Assembly: GCF_000981385.1 (NCBI RefSeq)
Contig: NZ_LATZ01000019.1
Coordinates: 1-64,000 of the forward strand
Source of the DNA: Bacillus sp. SA1-12
GTDB taxonomy: Bacteria; Bacillota; Bacilli; Bacillales; Bacillaceae
Direction of reading: 5' to 3'
Length of the DNA: 64,000 nt
The translations under genes and the position numbers were made by a program. Below the pieces are notes generated by a model, which saw nothing but the letters and a program-made list of their open reading frames with translations, was not told the DNA's origin and made no database searches. Each line of letters starts with the position of its first letter. The stretch's first letter is position 1. Positions 36,179 to 45,225 of this stretch are shown here, piece by piece.

Positions 36179-37519
36179 TTATTCACCATTGGACTTATAC
36201 ACAGATTTATCCACGGGTTCAATATTCTCTTCGCTTAACCTTTGCAACTCCATTTGTATATCACTTGTATACGGACTATGGGAAAGCACACTCTCTAAAC
36301 TCAATCCACCCATTTCACGCAATACTTTAATATTCTCAATGATCTCCTTATCATTGCTTGGCATAGCATACTGGAACACAATATCAAGTGAATCATAATC
36401 ATCATCACTAAACGTTACACCTTTGTATGCTAACAATGTTCTAATCTTATCAAAACGTTGTTCTAAACCATCTCTCATAAACTGTTCATTCATACCTGCT
36501 TTAATATTAGCCAATTGGAACAATAATTTAATACTAACTTCACTAAGATTAGATATATCTGTCTTATTCATACTGACAGAAGGTGTCTGTGATATGTCTA
36601 ATAATGATTGTACTAATGTCTTATAGATAGTATTAAATGATTGATAATCTAATTGGTTACAAACCATCTTGAAGTCGCTGCCATCATCTAACTGGATACC
36701 CATACCTACAACATTAGTAGATATTCCATCACCTTTTAATTGTTGTCCAATTGCTACTGGAATAGGATTATGATGTTTGTAAAATGAATCAGTATACTTA
36801 CTAATCAAATCCTCCATTGAATCTAATATACTAATCCAATCCTCTAACTCACTTCTACCTTCTGTAGCACTCATTTCATTTTGATTATGATAAACAATAG
36901 GTAAACCACTAAGATTTGGATTTTGACCAACTAAACGTAATTTACCTCCTAGATTGTTGTAACTATATACAACTTCATCAGTAAACACAGTGTAATAACT
37001 AACTGCATCTTGCATATATGCTTCAATAAAAGCGATTAGATTATTCTCATTATCATAAATAGGATAACTTGCTGAAGGATCTATTGACTTACTTTTAATT
37101 ACTCCCTTATCCATATAAATGTATTCAGTACAAATACCATACTTATTTACCTTATCTAGAATAGACATATTCAAACGGTCATATTTACCCTTTTTATTTA
37201 CCCTTTGATATTCCTTTACAACATTCTCTTTACCAGTCAATGTGATAGGATTCTGTAATAAATATGCAGTTTGGAAGTTTAATAATGTCTTAGCATACTG
37301 TAAAACAATCTTTCTTGGCTTGAACTCCTTACCACCGTACATTTCCGTTGGTCTATGAAGAATCGCATGAAAACCGTTTAAATATTCTTTTAAGTCCATT
37401 ATTTTATTTACTCTTTGTTGCTGACTAACCATACTAATTTCATCTAAGAACCATTCAGAACGATTCTTATGATATAGTTTCAAATAAGTATGTAACTTAT
37501 CTTGTAATTCGCTTGTCAC
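36179..37519 (-). CDS. Phage portal protein (SPP1 Gp6-like)
   Basis: 446 residues. 'VLQYAKTLLNFQTAYLLQNP', 'YDRLNMSILDKVNKYGICTE', 'AYMQDAVSYYTVFTDEVVYS' and 'ELEDWISILDSMEDLISKY' are typical of the Gp6-like portal family, the dodecamer at the capsid vertex through which DNA is packaged. The length is close to normal and the frame intact. It follows the terminase genes as in most tailed phages. Confidence 0.85.
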   Translation of the reverse strand: MTSELQDKLHTYLKLYHKNRSEWFLDEISMVSQQQRVNKIMDLKEYLNGFHAILHRPTEMYGGKEFKPRKIVLQYAKTLLNFQTAYLLQNPITLTGKENVVKEYQRVNKKGKYDRLNMSILDKVNKYGICTEYIYMDKGVIKSKSIDPSASYPIYDNENNLIAFIEAYMQDAVSYYTVFTDEVVYSYNNLGGKLRLVGQNPNLSGLPIVYHNQNEMSATEGRSELEDWISILDSMEDLISKYTDSFYKHHNPIPVAIGQQLKGDGISTNVVGMGIQLDDGSDFKMVCNQLDYQSFNTIYKTLVQSLLDISQTPSVSMNKTDISNLSEVSIKLLFQLANIKAGMNEQFMRDGLEQRFDKIRTLLAYKGVTFSDDDYDSLDIVFQYAMPSNDKEIIENIKVLREMGGLSLESVLSHSPYTSDIQMELQRLSEENIEPVDKSVYKSNGE

Positions 37520-37586
37520 TATAAATCCCCCTTATAATAGAAATAAAAACGATAATCCTATCAGAACCACCGTTTGTAAACTCATA

Positions 37587-37614
37587 AAAATAACTTAGGT
37601 CACTAACAGACCTA
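37587..37614 (-). terminator. Terminator after large terminase
   Basis: On the reverse strand CTTAGGT...ACCTAAG then TTATTTTTATG, overlapping the TerL stop region. Confidence 0.6.
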
Positions 37615-39191
37615 AGCAATATCAACGTACCACTTACCTGTTTTCATTCCTTGAATAGCCAATGCACAACTAATAACCAAGTCATCATGATTCTTTTCAC
37701 CTTTTTTGTTACCCATCTTGCCATCACTTTCTTGGAATATCTGCATTTGCTGCAACGTCTCTTTACATTCGATATTGATTAATCCTCGTTCAAATTGCTC
37801 TTTTAAGTCACTGATTAATACACTCTTACTTGCAACTGTAGTCATGAATCCTAATTGCATTTTCTTTTTACCTTTTTGATCAAACATCTTTTGCTTATAT
37901 AGATTCATGTAATTGTAATCTCTTCTTAAACGTTCTAATAATGGTGAACCATAACTGTTTCTCTCAACACATAGAAACGCATAATTGTATAATCTGCCTA
38001 TCTCGTTTACTATTTCTGCAAATAAATAAACAGGCACTTTGTTATTGTAGATACTAAGCACCTGTTGTCCATCTGAATCAAATATTGAAATTGTACTATC
38101 ATCACCGCCACCACCAGCAGACGTATCAACACCACCATAATACTTCATACCACGTTTAGACAAATGATAGATATATAATCCTCTATTTATGTAATATAGT
38201 TGGAAGTCCTGAGTGAACCTCTCTTTTATCAATTGGCTCTATAAGATAATTAATCCGCTCTAATACTTTGATCAAATACACTTAATCCTGTACTAATGAA
38301 ACTTTCCATTGGATTTGATGGGTACTCCTGTTGAAAGTCCTGTAAATCCATATCAAGTAACTTATATCTTCTCCACATAAGAAAGCGCAGATTTGCGCCA
38401 TTATCATAAAGTATCTTTTCGTCTGGCTCTAATTCTGCTACAGATAACCTTTTACCCTTATTCGATTCTTTATGGTATTTCTCGGCTTCATCATGGTCAT
38501 TTTTAAATTGTTTCTTATATAAATCATGATAGAAAGGAATAAACATTGCTTTGTACTTTGAATTACCTTTCCAAGCAGACATAAACAGTTCATAATACTT
38601 ATTTCCAATACCATTTGAAGTTGTCTCAATAGTCAACTGACTAATATCACCTTTCATTAGTGATTGTTCAGCCGATAATAATTGTATATCTTGTTTAGAG
38701 TAAAAAGCAAACTCTGACAAGTGAATGTAACTGTATGTACTACCACGACCTATTGACTTATTACCTGCAACTATACAACTAATCCTAGAGCCATTATCAA
38801 AGAATATTTCATCTCTATTTTCCCTTCTTACTTTAGGGAATAAATCGGGATATTTTTCTCTAGGCAACCATTCCTGCATGGTTTTCAACTTCTCAAATAA
38901 TGCCTTAGATGAATCAAGTTTATATGAAACTATAAGAATATTTTCATTCTCATTTCTTAATGCTCTCCATAATGCTTTAGCAAGGGTAAATGTACTAATT
39001 CCACCTTGTCGAGCCTTAGAAACAATTACAAAACGATTCTTATTCATTAAGTCATGTAACTCTATTTGTGCAGTATTGAGTTCTAATTTAACCTTTTCAT
39101 TATTGTTATCAATGATGTAAACGAAATTCTTTGCAAATAGAGTAAAATCATCCATGATCAGATTTAATTTTTGCTTTTTAGTTAATGCCAT
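37612..39191 (-). pseudogene. Phage terminase large subunit, split by frameshifts
   Basis: Two frames together give a TerL of normal length (about 525 residues). 38250-39191: ATPase half with a Walker-A-like 'VSKARQGGISTF', Walker B 'YIHLSEFAF' and 'LTIETTSNG'. 37612-38232: nuclease half with 'YYGGVDTSAGGGGDDSTI' and 'EKNHDDLVISCAL' metal sites. Between them a third frame holds the missing link (INYLIEPIDKREVHSGLPTI), so at least two indels separate the halves. Either the prophage cannot package DNA or there are local sequence errors. Confidence 0.82.
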
Positions 39192-39203
39192 AATCTCACC
39201 TCC

Positions 39204-39238
39204 AATAAAAAAAGCAGGTTATAACTAACCCACTTAAA
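39204..39238 (-). terminator. Terminator between Mrr-type gene and terminase
   Basis: On the reverse strand AAGTGGGTT-AGTTAT-AACCTGCTT then TTTTTATT, just after the stop codon of the gene at 39244. Confidence 0.6.
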
Positions 39239-39243
39239 ATTAT

Positions 39244-40371
39244 TTATTCTCCTTCGAAATAAGAAAAATCAACTTCTTTTACAACAAACTTCTTTTTTAT
39301 ACTAACACCGATATTATTTTCTATCATTAACCTTGCTAGTCGTTTTCCATCTATTAGGATAATTTTCTTACTTTCTAATCTATCAACATATTCCCTTGCT
39401 CCACTTGTAAAAGTTGAAGTAGTAATAAAAATCCCTTTTCTCGCACCTTTAGCATCAAGAGCACCGGAAAAACTCATTACATCAGGTCTACCAACTGTAT
39501 TTTCCCATCTCTTTGCTTGTACATAAATATTATCAAGACCAAGTTTATCTTCTTTTATAATCCCATCTAAACCACCATCATTGGTTTTTTCTGTAACTTC
39601 TCCATCTCCATATCCCATTGCAGTTAATAATTCGATAACAATTGTTTCTAGTCTCCTCCAATGTGCTTGTTTAAGGTGATCAATTAAATCATTTATTAAA
39701 TCTTCCTCTATTTCTTCTACCTTATCTTCAATAACTTCAAAAGGATCAATCACATGTTCTAGTTCTTCAATTTCTTCCTCTATTTCTTCAAAACTATCAT
39801 TTAATAGTTGTAACCCATCATCTGTAATCTGATATGTATATTTGCTAACTTCTTCAATATACTCTTGTTTTTTAAGAGAAAACCTTGCTTGCCTCATTCT
39901 TTGAGAGAAAATAAATTCTTTACTATCAGGGGATGTTATACTTCTCTGTTCATCCGTTAATTTAAAATACTCGGCAACACCGTTATTAATCATCGTTGTG
40001 GTATAAGGTTTTTTATCTCTAATGACACTTAAAAGTGGGATAACTAATTCTTTTTGACTTGGAATAATAGTTATTTGATTATTCAAATGTCCATTTAACC
40101 CTGTATCATTAAATACAGGTAAATCATCTAGAGATGTAGGAACACCCTTTGATTGGAAAATCTTTAATATCTCTGTACTTGAGAACCCTTTTTCACTCAT
40201 TTGTTTAATAATTAAAAGTACTTGAAATGATTTATTATTATAATATCTATTCTTTCCTTCCTTATAGGAAGGGATAAATTGTTTGAATAATCTTATCCAT
40301 CTTCTTCCAGACGATTCTGACCATCCAACTTTATTAGATAGTGCCGTTTGTGTCATATAACCTTTTTTCAT
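39244..40371 (-). CDS. MerR-like HTH fused to Mrr-type restriction endonuclease
   Basis: 375 residues (ATG 40371). Residues 5-75: MerR-like helix-turn-helix ('LSNKVGWSESSGRRWIRLF', 'SFQVLLIIKQMSEKGFSSTE'). Residues 95-200: winged-helix Mrr_N-like region ('VIPLLSVIRDKKPYTTTMIN', 'EVSKYTYQITDDGLQLL'). After an acidic coiled stretch, residues 240-365 are the Mrr catalytic fold ('LLTAMGYGDGEVTEKTNDGG', 'LDGIIKEDKLGLDNIYVQAK', 'SGALDAKGARKGIFITTSTF'), with the D...QxK nuclease site. Mrr enzymes cut modified DNA. It lies between small and large terminase, with its own terminator: probably a cargo defence or exclusion gene. Confidence 0.83.
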   Translation of the reverse strand: MKKGYMTQTALSNKVGWSESSGRRWIRLFKQFIPSYKEGKNRYYNNKSFQVLLIIKQMSEKGFSSTEILKIFQSKGVPTSLDDLPVFNDTGLNGHLNNQITIIPSQKELVIPLLSVIRDKKPYTTTMINNGVAEYFKLTDEQRSITSPDSKEFIFSQRMRQARFSLKKQEYIEEVSKYTYQITDDGLQLLNDSFEEIEEEIEELEHVIDPFEVIEDKVEEIEEDLINDLIDHLKQAHWRRLETIVIELLTAMGYGDGEVTEKTNDGGLDGIIKEDKLGLDNIYVQAKRWENTVGRPDVMSFSGALDAKGARKGIFITTSTFTSGAREYVDRLESKKIILIDGKRLARLMIENNIGVSIKKKFVVKEVDFSYFEGE

Positions 40372-40447
40372 CAAATCAACCCCATTTTAGTTCTAACTAG
40401 TTATATTTTACCATGTATTACAAAGAGGTTATATTCTTTTTGTTAAT

Positions 40448-40846
40448 TCAAAGTTCTAATTCATCATCATCTTCTTCAATTTCTTCATCATCTACACTAA
40501 ATGCTTTTTCGGCTGCCTTTGCATAATTTGATATATCCTTTTGCAATTGGAGAAATAATTTAACGCTCTGTGTCTCTCCTGTTTTTGCTAATTCAGATAC
40601 TTTTTTATAAATTTCATCTAAGTCATTGGCGATACAACTGTCTAAGTAAATTGCTAGTAATTGTTTATATTCGGCTGTACGTTCCCATTTGATAAACTCG
40701 TTCATAGTCTTATTGCCAGTAAACTTTAAAAATTCTTCTTCTGATTTTTGAGGAAGGGTTTGATCATAACGAATATCATGTTTCCACTTGAAATACTCGG
40801 CTTTCTTCCATCCTTTGAGTTGTTTCAATGCTTCATAGATATTCAT
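40448..40846 (-). CDS. Phage terminase small subunit
   Basis: 132 residues ending in a very acidic tail (DDEEIEEDDDELEL). 'LKQLKGWKKAEYFKWKHDIR' and 'EIYKKVSELAKTGETQSVKL' match the small-terminase group of Bacillus phages (phBC6A51-like), which recognises phage DNA for packaging. Position ahead of the large terminase supports this. Confidence 0.75.
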   Translation of the reverse strand: MNIYEALKQLKGWKKAEYFKWKHDIRYDQTLPQKSEEEFLKFTGNKTMNEFIKWERTAEYKQLLAIYLDSCIANDLDEIYKKVSELAKTGETQSVKLFLQLQKDISNYAKAAEKAFSVDDEEIEEDDDELEL

Positions 40847-40879
40847 TCAGTTTCACCTCTTAAAATTCTTAATCCCTCA

Positions 40880-41530
40880 TTACAAGCATCTATCATCTTT
40901 TGATTTAAACGTTGCATTTCTTTGATATTGTTCACAGTAAGTTTTGTATGCTGAAAGTTCCTTTATCACCTTTTCAGTAATTGGAATTGTTTCAAGTTTA
41001 CGATTCTTACCGAATACTGATAATGTTTGATTTTTAAAATCAATATCAGACCATTTCATAGATGTTAATTCACTTAATCTAATACCAGTACCTAAAAGAG
41101 TAACGATAATTGTATGATCACGATAAGCCCAGAAGACTTTCTCTCTTTGTTTAATTCTTCGATAATAGTTGAGCATTTGCTTGATGTGATAATCAGTAAA
41201 TACCTCAATTCTTATGTCTTGTTTGGCTTTTGGAATTTTGCTTGCAGGATTCTTCTCAATTACTTCAATTTCAATCATGTAATTAAAGAAGGCTCTTATC
41301 CTTTGTAATTTTGAATTGGTAGATGAAGCGTTATTCCCTTTCTTTTGAGAATGTAGAATAAACTTCTTCACAATATTAGGGGTTACATCTTGAACATTTA
41401 CAACTCCATTCTCAACACAAAAATCTAAAAATAGATTAAGCATGATTTTGTAATTTTCTAATGTATTTGGGGTAACATTTTTAAACTCTCTATCGTCTAA
41501 AAATTCTTGTAGAGCAAATTTTAACAACAA
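40880..41530 (-). pseudogene. Truncated tyrosine integrase of the prophage
   Basis: Start probably TTG 41530 (GAGGTGG 6 bases before); about 216 residues. The N-terminal SAM-like core-binding domain is complete ('TPNTLENYKIMLNLFLDFCV', 'KLQRIRAFFNYMIEIEVIEK'), as is the first catalytic Arg ('LLGTGIRLSELTSMKWSDID'). After 'YCEQY' the sequence changes to QRNATFKSKDDRCL-stop, so the H-x-x-R, His and Tyr motifs are missing. An overlapping frame there (MQRLNQKMIDACNEGLRILR) looks like the end of a phage gene normally just before small terminase, marking a deletion joint near 40920. Confidence 0.8.
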
Positions 41531-41531
41531 A

Positions 41532-41562
41532 AAAACCACCTCACATTTTTGTGAAGTGGTTT
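41532..41562 (-). terminator. Hairpin overlapping the integrase ribosome site
   Basis: AAACCAC-TCAC/GTGA-GTGGTTT with a short AT loop and, on the reverse strand, a T7 tail. The GAGGTGG thought to serve the integrase lies inside the 3' arm, so folding could hide it. Confidence 0.5.
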
Positions 41563-41647
41563 ACCGGTGTTGTAGTAGTTTCTAGCACGACCACATTATT
41601 TTCTAATGTAGTTAAAGTGCTTTGAGCCCTTGATACAACTGTTACGA

Positions 41648-41694
41648 TGACCTGTGAGGGACTTGAACCCCCGACCCCTTCCCTGTCAAGGAAA
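41648..41694 (-). tRNA. tRNA 3' half at the prophage attachment site
   Basis: The reverse strand has an anticodon arm TTTCC-TTGACAG-GGAAG (anticodon GAC), a T-arm GGGGG-TTCAAGT-CCCTC and an acceptor strand ACAGGTC plus A, without encoded CCA. No 5' acceptor partner (GACCTGT) is seen upstream. About 110 bases from the integrase start, it fits a 3'-half duplication at an att site rather than a functional tRNA. Confidence 0.5.
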
Positions 41695-41930
41695 TTATGT
41701 TATTAGGCAACGCGCGGACAAATTTTGCTAATCCTTTTTATATCAATGGATTATGAACTATTGGAATGCTACTTTATGCCACTCAAAAATCATTTGTGGT
41801 CAGTTTGGTCAGTTGATTGGTCAGTTAATTTATGAGTTTTATTGCCCTACCAATCTTCAAATTGTTTAAAAAAATGAACCCAAACCATTTAATTGAGGTC
41901 TAAAACAATAAAAAAGAAAATCTGGCACAC

Positions 41931-42050
41931 ATGAACTCCCTTGAAAAGAAGATACTACTAAATATGCTTGTAAAAAGGATTGATTTAGATAAGATCGGTG
42001 ATCGGCCAGTTGTTGATAGTTTGGCTATTACTGATATTGAGTTTTATTAA
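41931..42050 (+). pseudogene. C-terminal tail of a large serine recombinase
   Basis: 39 residues: MNSLEKKILLNMLVKRIDLD and KIGDRPVVDSLAITDIEFY. The LL-x-MLV-x-RI-LDK pattern occurs at the very end of large serine recombinases. Nothing upstream of the ATG belongs to it, so it is a scar. Confidence 0.5.
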
Positions 42051-42122
42051 TCTTTTTATACTCGTTGCTTCTTCAACTAACGGTGCAGGATATTTTATCA
42101 AGGTTAATGAAATGGTGAAAAT

Positions 42123-42347
42123 ATGAAACAATATGATGTTGTAAGGATAATTAAAGATGATCCCAATAATGAGTTTACTAAAGGACAAGTAGGCACTATC
42201 CTAGAGGTTTATGAGGATAACAATTATGAAGTAGAGATTTCTGATAAAGATGGGATAACTCTATTCTTGGGTACAATATCAGGAGATTACTTACCACAAA
42301 AAAGGTGGAATAATATAGAAAACATTAGGACTATATTCACAAAATAA
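42123..42347 (+). CDS. DUF4926-like small protein
   Basis: 74 residues: 'YDVVRIIKDDPNNEFTKGQV', 'GTILEVYEDNNYEVEISDKD'. The KGQVGTI-EV-YEVE pattern is that of DUF4926, a small beta-barrel family found in toxin-antitoxin and polymorphic-toxin immunity settings as well as cargo regions. A copy of the CAACTAACGG intergenic repeat lies just upstream (42070-42095). Confidence 0.7.
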   Translation: MKQYDVVRIIKDDPNNEFTKGQVGTILEVYEDNNYEVEISDKDGITLFLGTISGDYLPQKRWNNIENIRTIFTK

Positions 42348-42392
42348 GTTACACTAATAATAATCAAATTAAAACATAAGGAGAAATGTAAC

Positions 42393-42959
42393 ATGATGAA
42401 AAAAACTTTAATATTAATTTTTGCACTAACACTATCTATAATTGCTGGTTGTGGCAATCAAGACGAAGGAACGAAAAATGGTTCGGATTCCGCAAATAAA
42501 GAAGCAACTACAGAAAATACAAATGAAGAAAAAGAGACGAATAATGATCTCTATTTCAAAGATAATGAAGCAAAATTAAATGACTTAAAAATTAAAATTA
42601 CAGAAACTAAAGTTATTCAAGCTGGTGAAAAAGGAAATGAATATGGTGAAAAACCTGTATTTGCAATTTGGTATGAAACAACTAATTTAAGTGATAAAGA
42701 GATTGACCCTATTACTGGATGGATGGCAGTATTTGAAGCAGTACAAGACAATGATCCTAATGCAGTCAATACTCTTGAAGTTGGTGGACTTCCAGATGAC
42801 CAATTTCTCGATTCTCAATTAGAAACAATTAAAAAAGATGGTACAGTTAAAAATGCAGTAGCTTATGAATTAGATGATTTAGAAACACCTGTAACATTAA
42901 TTGCTACACAAGGTATTGGTGGCGATAAATTAGGTGAACAAACTTTTAATATTAAATAA
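42393..42959 (+). CDS. Lipoprotein with DUF5067-type domain
   Basis: 188 residues, AAGGAGAAATG before ATG 42393 (or 42396). Lipoprotein signal MMKKTLILIFALTLSIIAGC, a Ser/Thr/Glu-rich linker (residues 22-50), then a beta-sandwich 'LKIKITETKVIQAGEKGNEY', 'PVFAIWYETTNLSDKEIDP' as in DUF5067 (Ig-like, common in Bacillota lipoproteins). Follows the DUF4926 gene by 45 bases; a strong terminator ends the pair. Confidence 0.82.
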   Translation: MMKKTLILIFALTLSIIAGCGNQDEGTKNGSDSANKEATTENTNEEKETNNDLYFKDNEAKLNDLKIKITETKVIQAGEKGNEYGEKPVFAIWYETTNLSDKEIDPITGWMAVFEAVQDNDPNAVNTLEVGGLPDDQFLDSQLETIKKDGTVKNAVAYELDDLETPVTLIATQGIGGDKLGEQTFNIK

Positions 42960-42976
42960 ACGTTTTAAATCTGTTT

Positions 42977-43007
42977 AAAAAACACTTCCATTTGTAAGTG
43001 TTTTTTT
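42977..43007 (+). terminator. Terminator of the DUF5067 lipoprotein gene
   Basis: AAAACACTT...AAGTGTTTTTTT with an 8-base loop, 18 bases after the stop codon. Confidence 0.8.
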
Positions 43008-43149
43008 GCTAATTGATCCCAAAATTAAAGCAGCAGGATGGCACGAAAGTCAAATACAACGTGAATATAAAGTTTTTTACTAACGGGTGCATTTCTCCGA
43101 GAAAGAGAAGTGCTATTTTCGGATAAAGTAAAGTCTAGATTTTTAAAAA

Positions 43150-43178
43150 GAAGACCCTCTTATAAATAGGAGGTCTTC
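43150..43178 (-). terminator. Terminator of the gene at 43258
   Basis: GAAGACCCTC/GGAGGTCTTC with one mismatch; the reverse strand continues TTTTTAAAAA. About 80 bases beyond the stop codon. Confidence 0.5.
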
Positions 43179-43257
43179 ATTCGTTAATTTAAAATGATTT
43201 CCATGACCGTGATAGCTACTACGTAGAACTGTAAAAAGCTTGTGGTATACAGTATTA

Positions 43258-43548
43258 TTAAACTGTTTGATCTACTTCATCCAGCAGATTAGCAAGAATC
43301 ATACTGTTCTCCTGGTCTGCATCAAATTGTACTGTATCATCAAAATGAAACAGCTTATAGGGATTAGGAAAAGTTTCTTGCATGTATTTGACGAATCCTT
43401 CTATATCATTACCTAATTCATCATTACGGCGAAACTCCATCATAATAGAACGAAACTTATGTAGTGGTAGATCACATTGAATATTATAAGATTGGCTTAT
43501 ACCAAAATGTCCTTCATCAGTACTATAAAGGTTGTATATATAAGTCAA
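43258..43548 (-). CDS. Unrecognised 96-residue protein
   Basis: Starts MTYIYNLYSTDEGHFGISQS after a GGAGG-like AAGGAGGGA. Acidic C-terminus (NLLDEVDQTV), no signal peptide or membrane helix. I know no family for it. It stands alone between intergenic repeats, like the single-gene units further right. Confidence 0.6.
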   Translation of the reverse strand: MTYIYNLYSTDEGHFGISQSYNIQCDLPLHKFRSIMMEFRRNDELGNDIEGFVKYMQETFPNPYKLFHFDDTVQFDADQENSMILANLLDEVDQTV

Positions 43549-43696
43549 AGGAAATCCCTCCTTTCTTTTCCTATTATCTTTCCTAATTTGGACAAATTTA
43601 TTTAAAATGTGAAGTTTAAAAAAGAAACTAATTCTTAAAAAAACTAGTCAAAGATCTTTTTTAACTAATGGTGCATTAGTTAAACAAAATAGAATT

Positions 43697-43750
43697 TGCA
43701 TGGTCCTATTATCACGACTGGGTGTCTTGTCCTGACAATAGGACCATGCA
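43697..43750. repeat. 14-base perfect inverted repeat
   Basis: TGCATGGTCCTATT (43697-43710) and AATAGGACCATGCA (43737-43750) enclose 26 bases that themselves hold GACTGGGTGTCTTGTC. It follows a copy of the ACTAATGGTGC repeat. No gene ends here. Confidence 0.65.
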
Positions 43751-44199
43751 TTATTAAACTAAGTCCAATTCTTACTTATTTAATATATCTTTTACAATTT
43801 TCTTTTCAAATATAATCTGTTACTTGAATACACAGTGTAATTATAGGTACTGAAAAAGGATATTAATTCGAGGTCCCTTTATTGCTGCTTTTTCAATTAA
43901 AGAGCCCAATTGCGTAAAATCGTTTTTCTTTAATACCCTCTCTCAAAACAATTCAAATCACTCACATTCATACAATTCCTAAATTATAGAACGATTGTTT
44001 GTTTTGTTTGAATATCAACAGAGTTATTTAACAAAGCCTATATTTTAAAAAAATAATAAGTAGAAGCTTTTATGAATACGGTTTTTAATAATTAAGCTAG
44101 TCATTATTGATTACAACGAGGTATAGTAATTGTAAGGAATCACTATTTTATAGAAAAGCGGTTTTATGACTAGTTACCAATACTGGCGAGAGGAGAGCA
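43751..44199. other. Gene-free stretch
   Basis: AT-rich, with a degenerate copy of the 'GCTTTTTCAATTAAAGAGCCC' repeat at about 43885-43915 (the same element occurs near 53250). Otherwise nothing recognised before the GAGAGGAGAG ribosome site at 44187. Confidence 0.4.
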
Positions 44200-45225
44200 A
44201 TGAGAGTTATGGATTGGACAGCTATTCTATCTATTACAGGTGCTTTTGGAGCAGCTGCTACAGCACAATTCATTTCACATCGGTTTTCATATAGACGTGA
44301 ATACAAAAATTATCATAGAGAACGTCTTCAAAATTTATATTTTCCACTATTATTTAAAGTAAGGAATTATATCCATGCAGAGAACTATAAGGTAATATAC
44401 ATGGATCAACAGAAAAAGGATGAGAACGCATTTGAACAAGCTCACAAAGAAGACATGCGGAATCCACGAATTCAATTTGAAAAAATCATAGAAGTCTTAG
44501 ATGAGAATATAAAATATGCTGATCAAGGACTCATCATACAATATGAAAAAGTTAAAGCGCATATTTCAATTTATATGCAAGATGGACTTGGAAACAGTTG
44601 GTTTAATCTCAGAGTGCAAATGTGTGAAGAGTTTTTAAAAGAATACATTTACCTGAGCAAAGCTCTAGGGGTATATACAGAAGAAACAAAGCAGCATATT
44701 AAAGGAATAATGTATTACATAAACTTGAGACGTATATTACTAGAATGCTATATGCCCCAAATAGCCGATTGTTTGCTTTATAACATTGAACTACTAGAAT
44801 TTATGACAACTGTCTCTGATTTAGAAAAAAGTATGATAATTATAAAGGAAATAGAACACGGCAGGAAACGACGCAATAAGATAATGGACACAAATTTAAA
44901 ATACTCAACTCATCATAGTGAACTTAGGAAATTTCTGGTGACCGAAAAACAAATAGAACGTCATCAGAAGAAACTGCATAAATATTTTAACAGTATACGG
45001 AAAAGAGATTTATATTATTTGAAGGAAGAGATTTTATCAGAAGCTTATATATATATGCACGAAGTAATTCCAAAATATAGCAAGCGTGCAGAATATCATA
45101 GCATGAATTCAAAGTATACAGGAGAAAAGGAAGGTGAATATGTCATTAAATTAGTAGAAATGTGGAAAGAGGCTTTAGAACAAAAAAGGCTTGATTATGA
45201 AACTCAAGAGTTTGAAACAGATTAG
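44200..45225 (+). CDS. Unrecognised helical protein with N-terminal membrane anchor
   Basis: 341 residues. Residues 6-25 (WTAILSITGAFGAAATAQFI) form one membrane helix, followed by a basic stretch (SHRFSYRREYKNYHRERLQN) that would hold the rest in the cytoplasm. The remainder is nearly all helical with long charged segments. I recognise no domain. The one-helix anchor plus large cytosolic helical body is seen in phage-defence effectors, but there is no motif to prove it. Single gene with its own ribosome site. Confidence 0.7.
   Translation: MRVMDWTAILSITGAFGAAATAQFISHRFSYRREYKNYHRERLQNLYFPLLFKVRNYIHAENYKVIYMDQQKKDENAFEQAHKEDMRNPRIQFEKIIEVLDENIKYADQGLIIQYEKVKAHISIYMQDGLGNSWFNLRVQMCEEFLKEYIYLSKALGVYTEETKQHIKGIMYYINLRRILLECYMPQIADCLLYNIELLEFMTTVSDLEKSMIIIKEIEHGRKRRNKIMDTNLKYSTHHSELRKFLVTEKQIERHQKKLHKYFNSIRKRDLYYLKEEILSEAYIYMHEVIPKYSKRAEYHSMNSKYTGEKEGEYVIKLVEMWKEALEQKRLDYETQEFETD

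Noticed and set aside
41648..41694. Functional tRNA-Val
   Set aside because: No 5' acceptor or D-arm can be matched upstream; only the 3' half from the anticodon arm is present.
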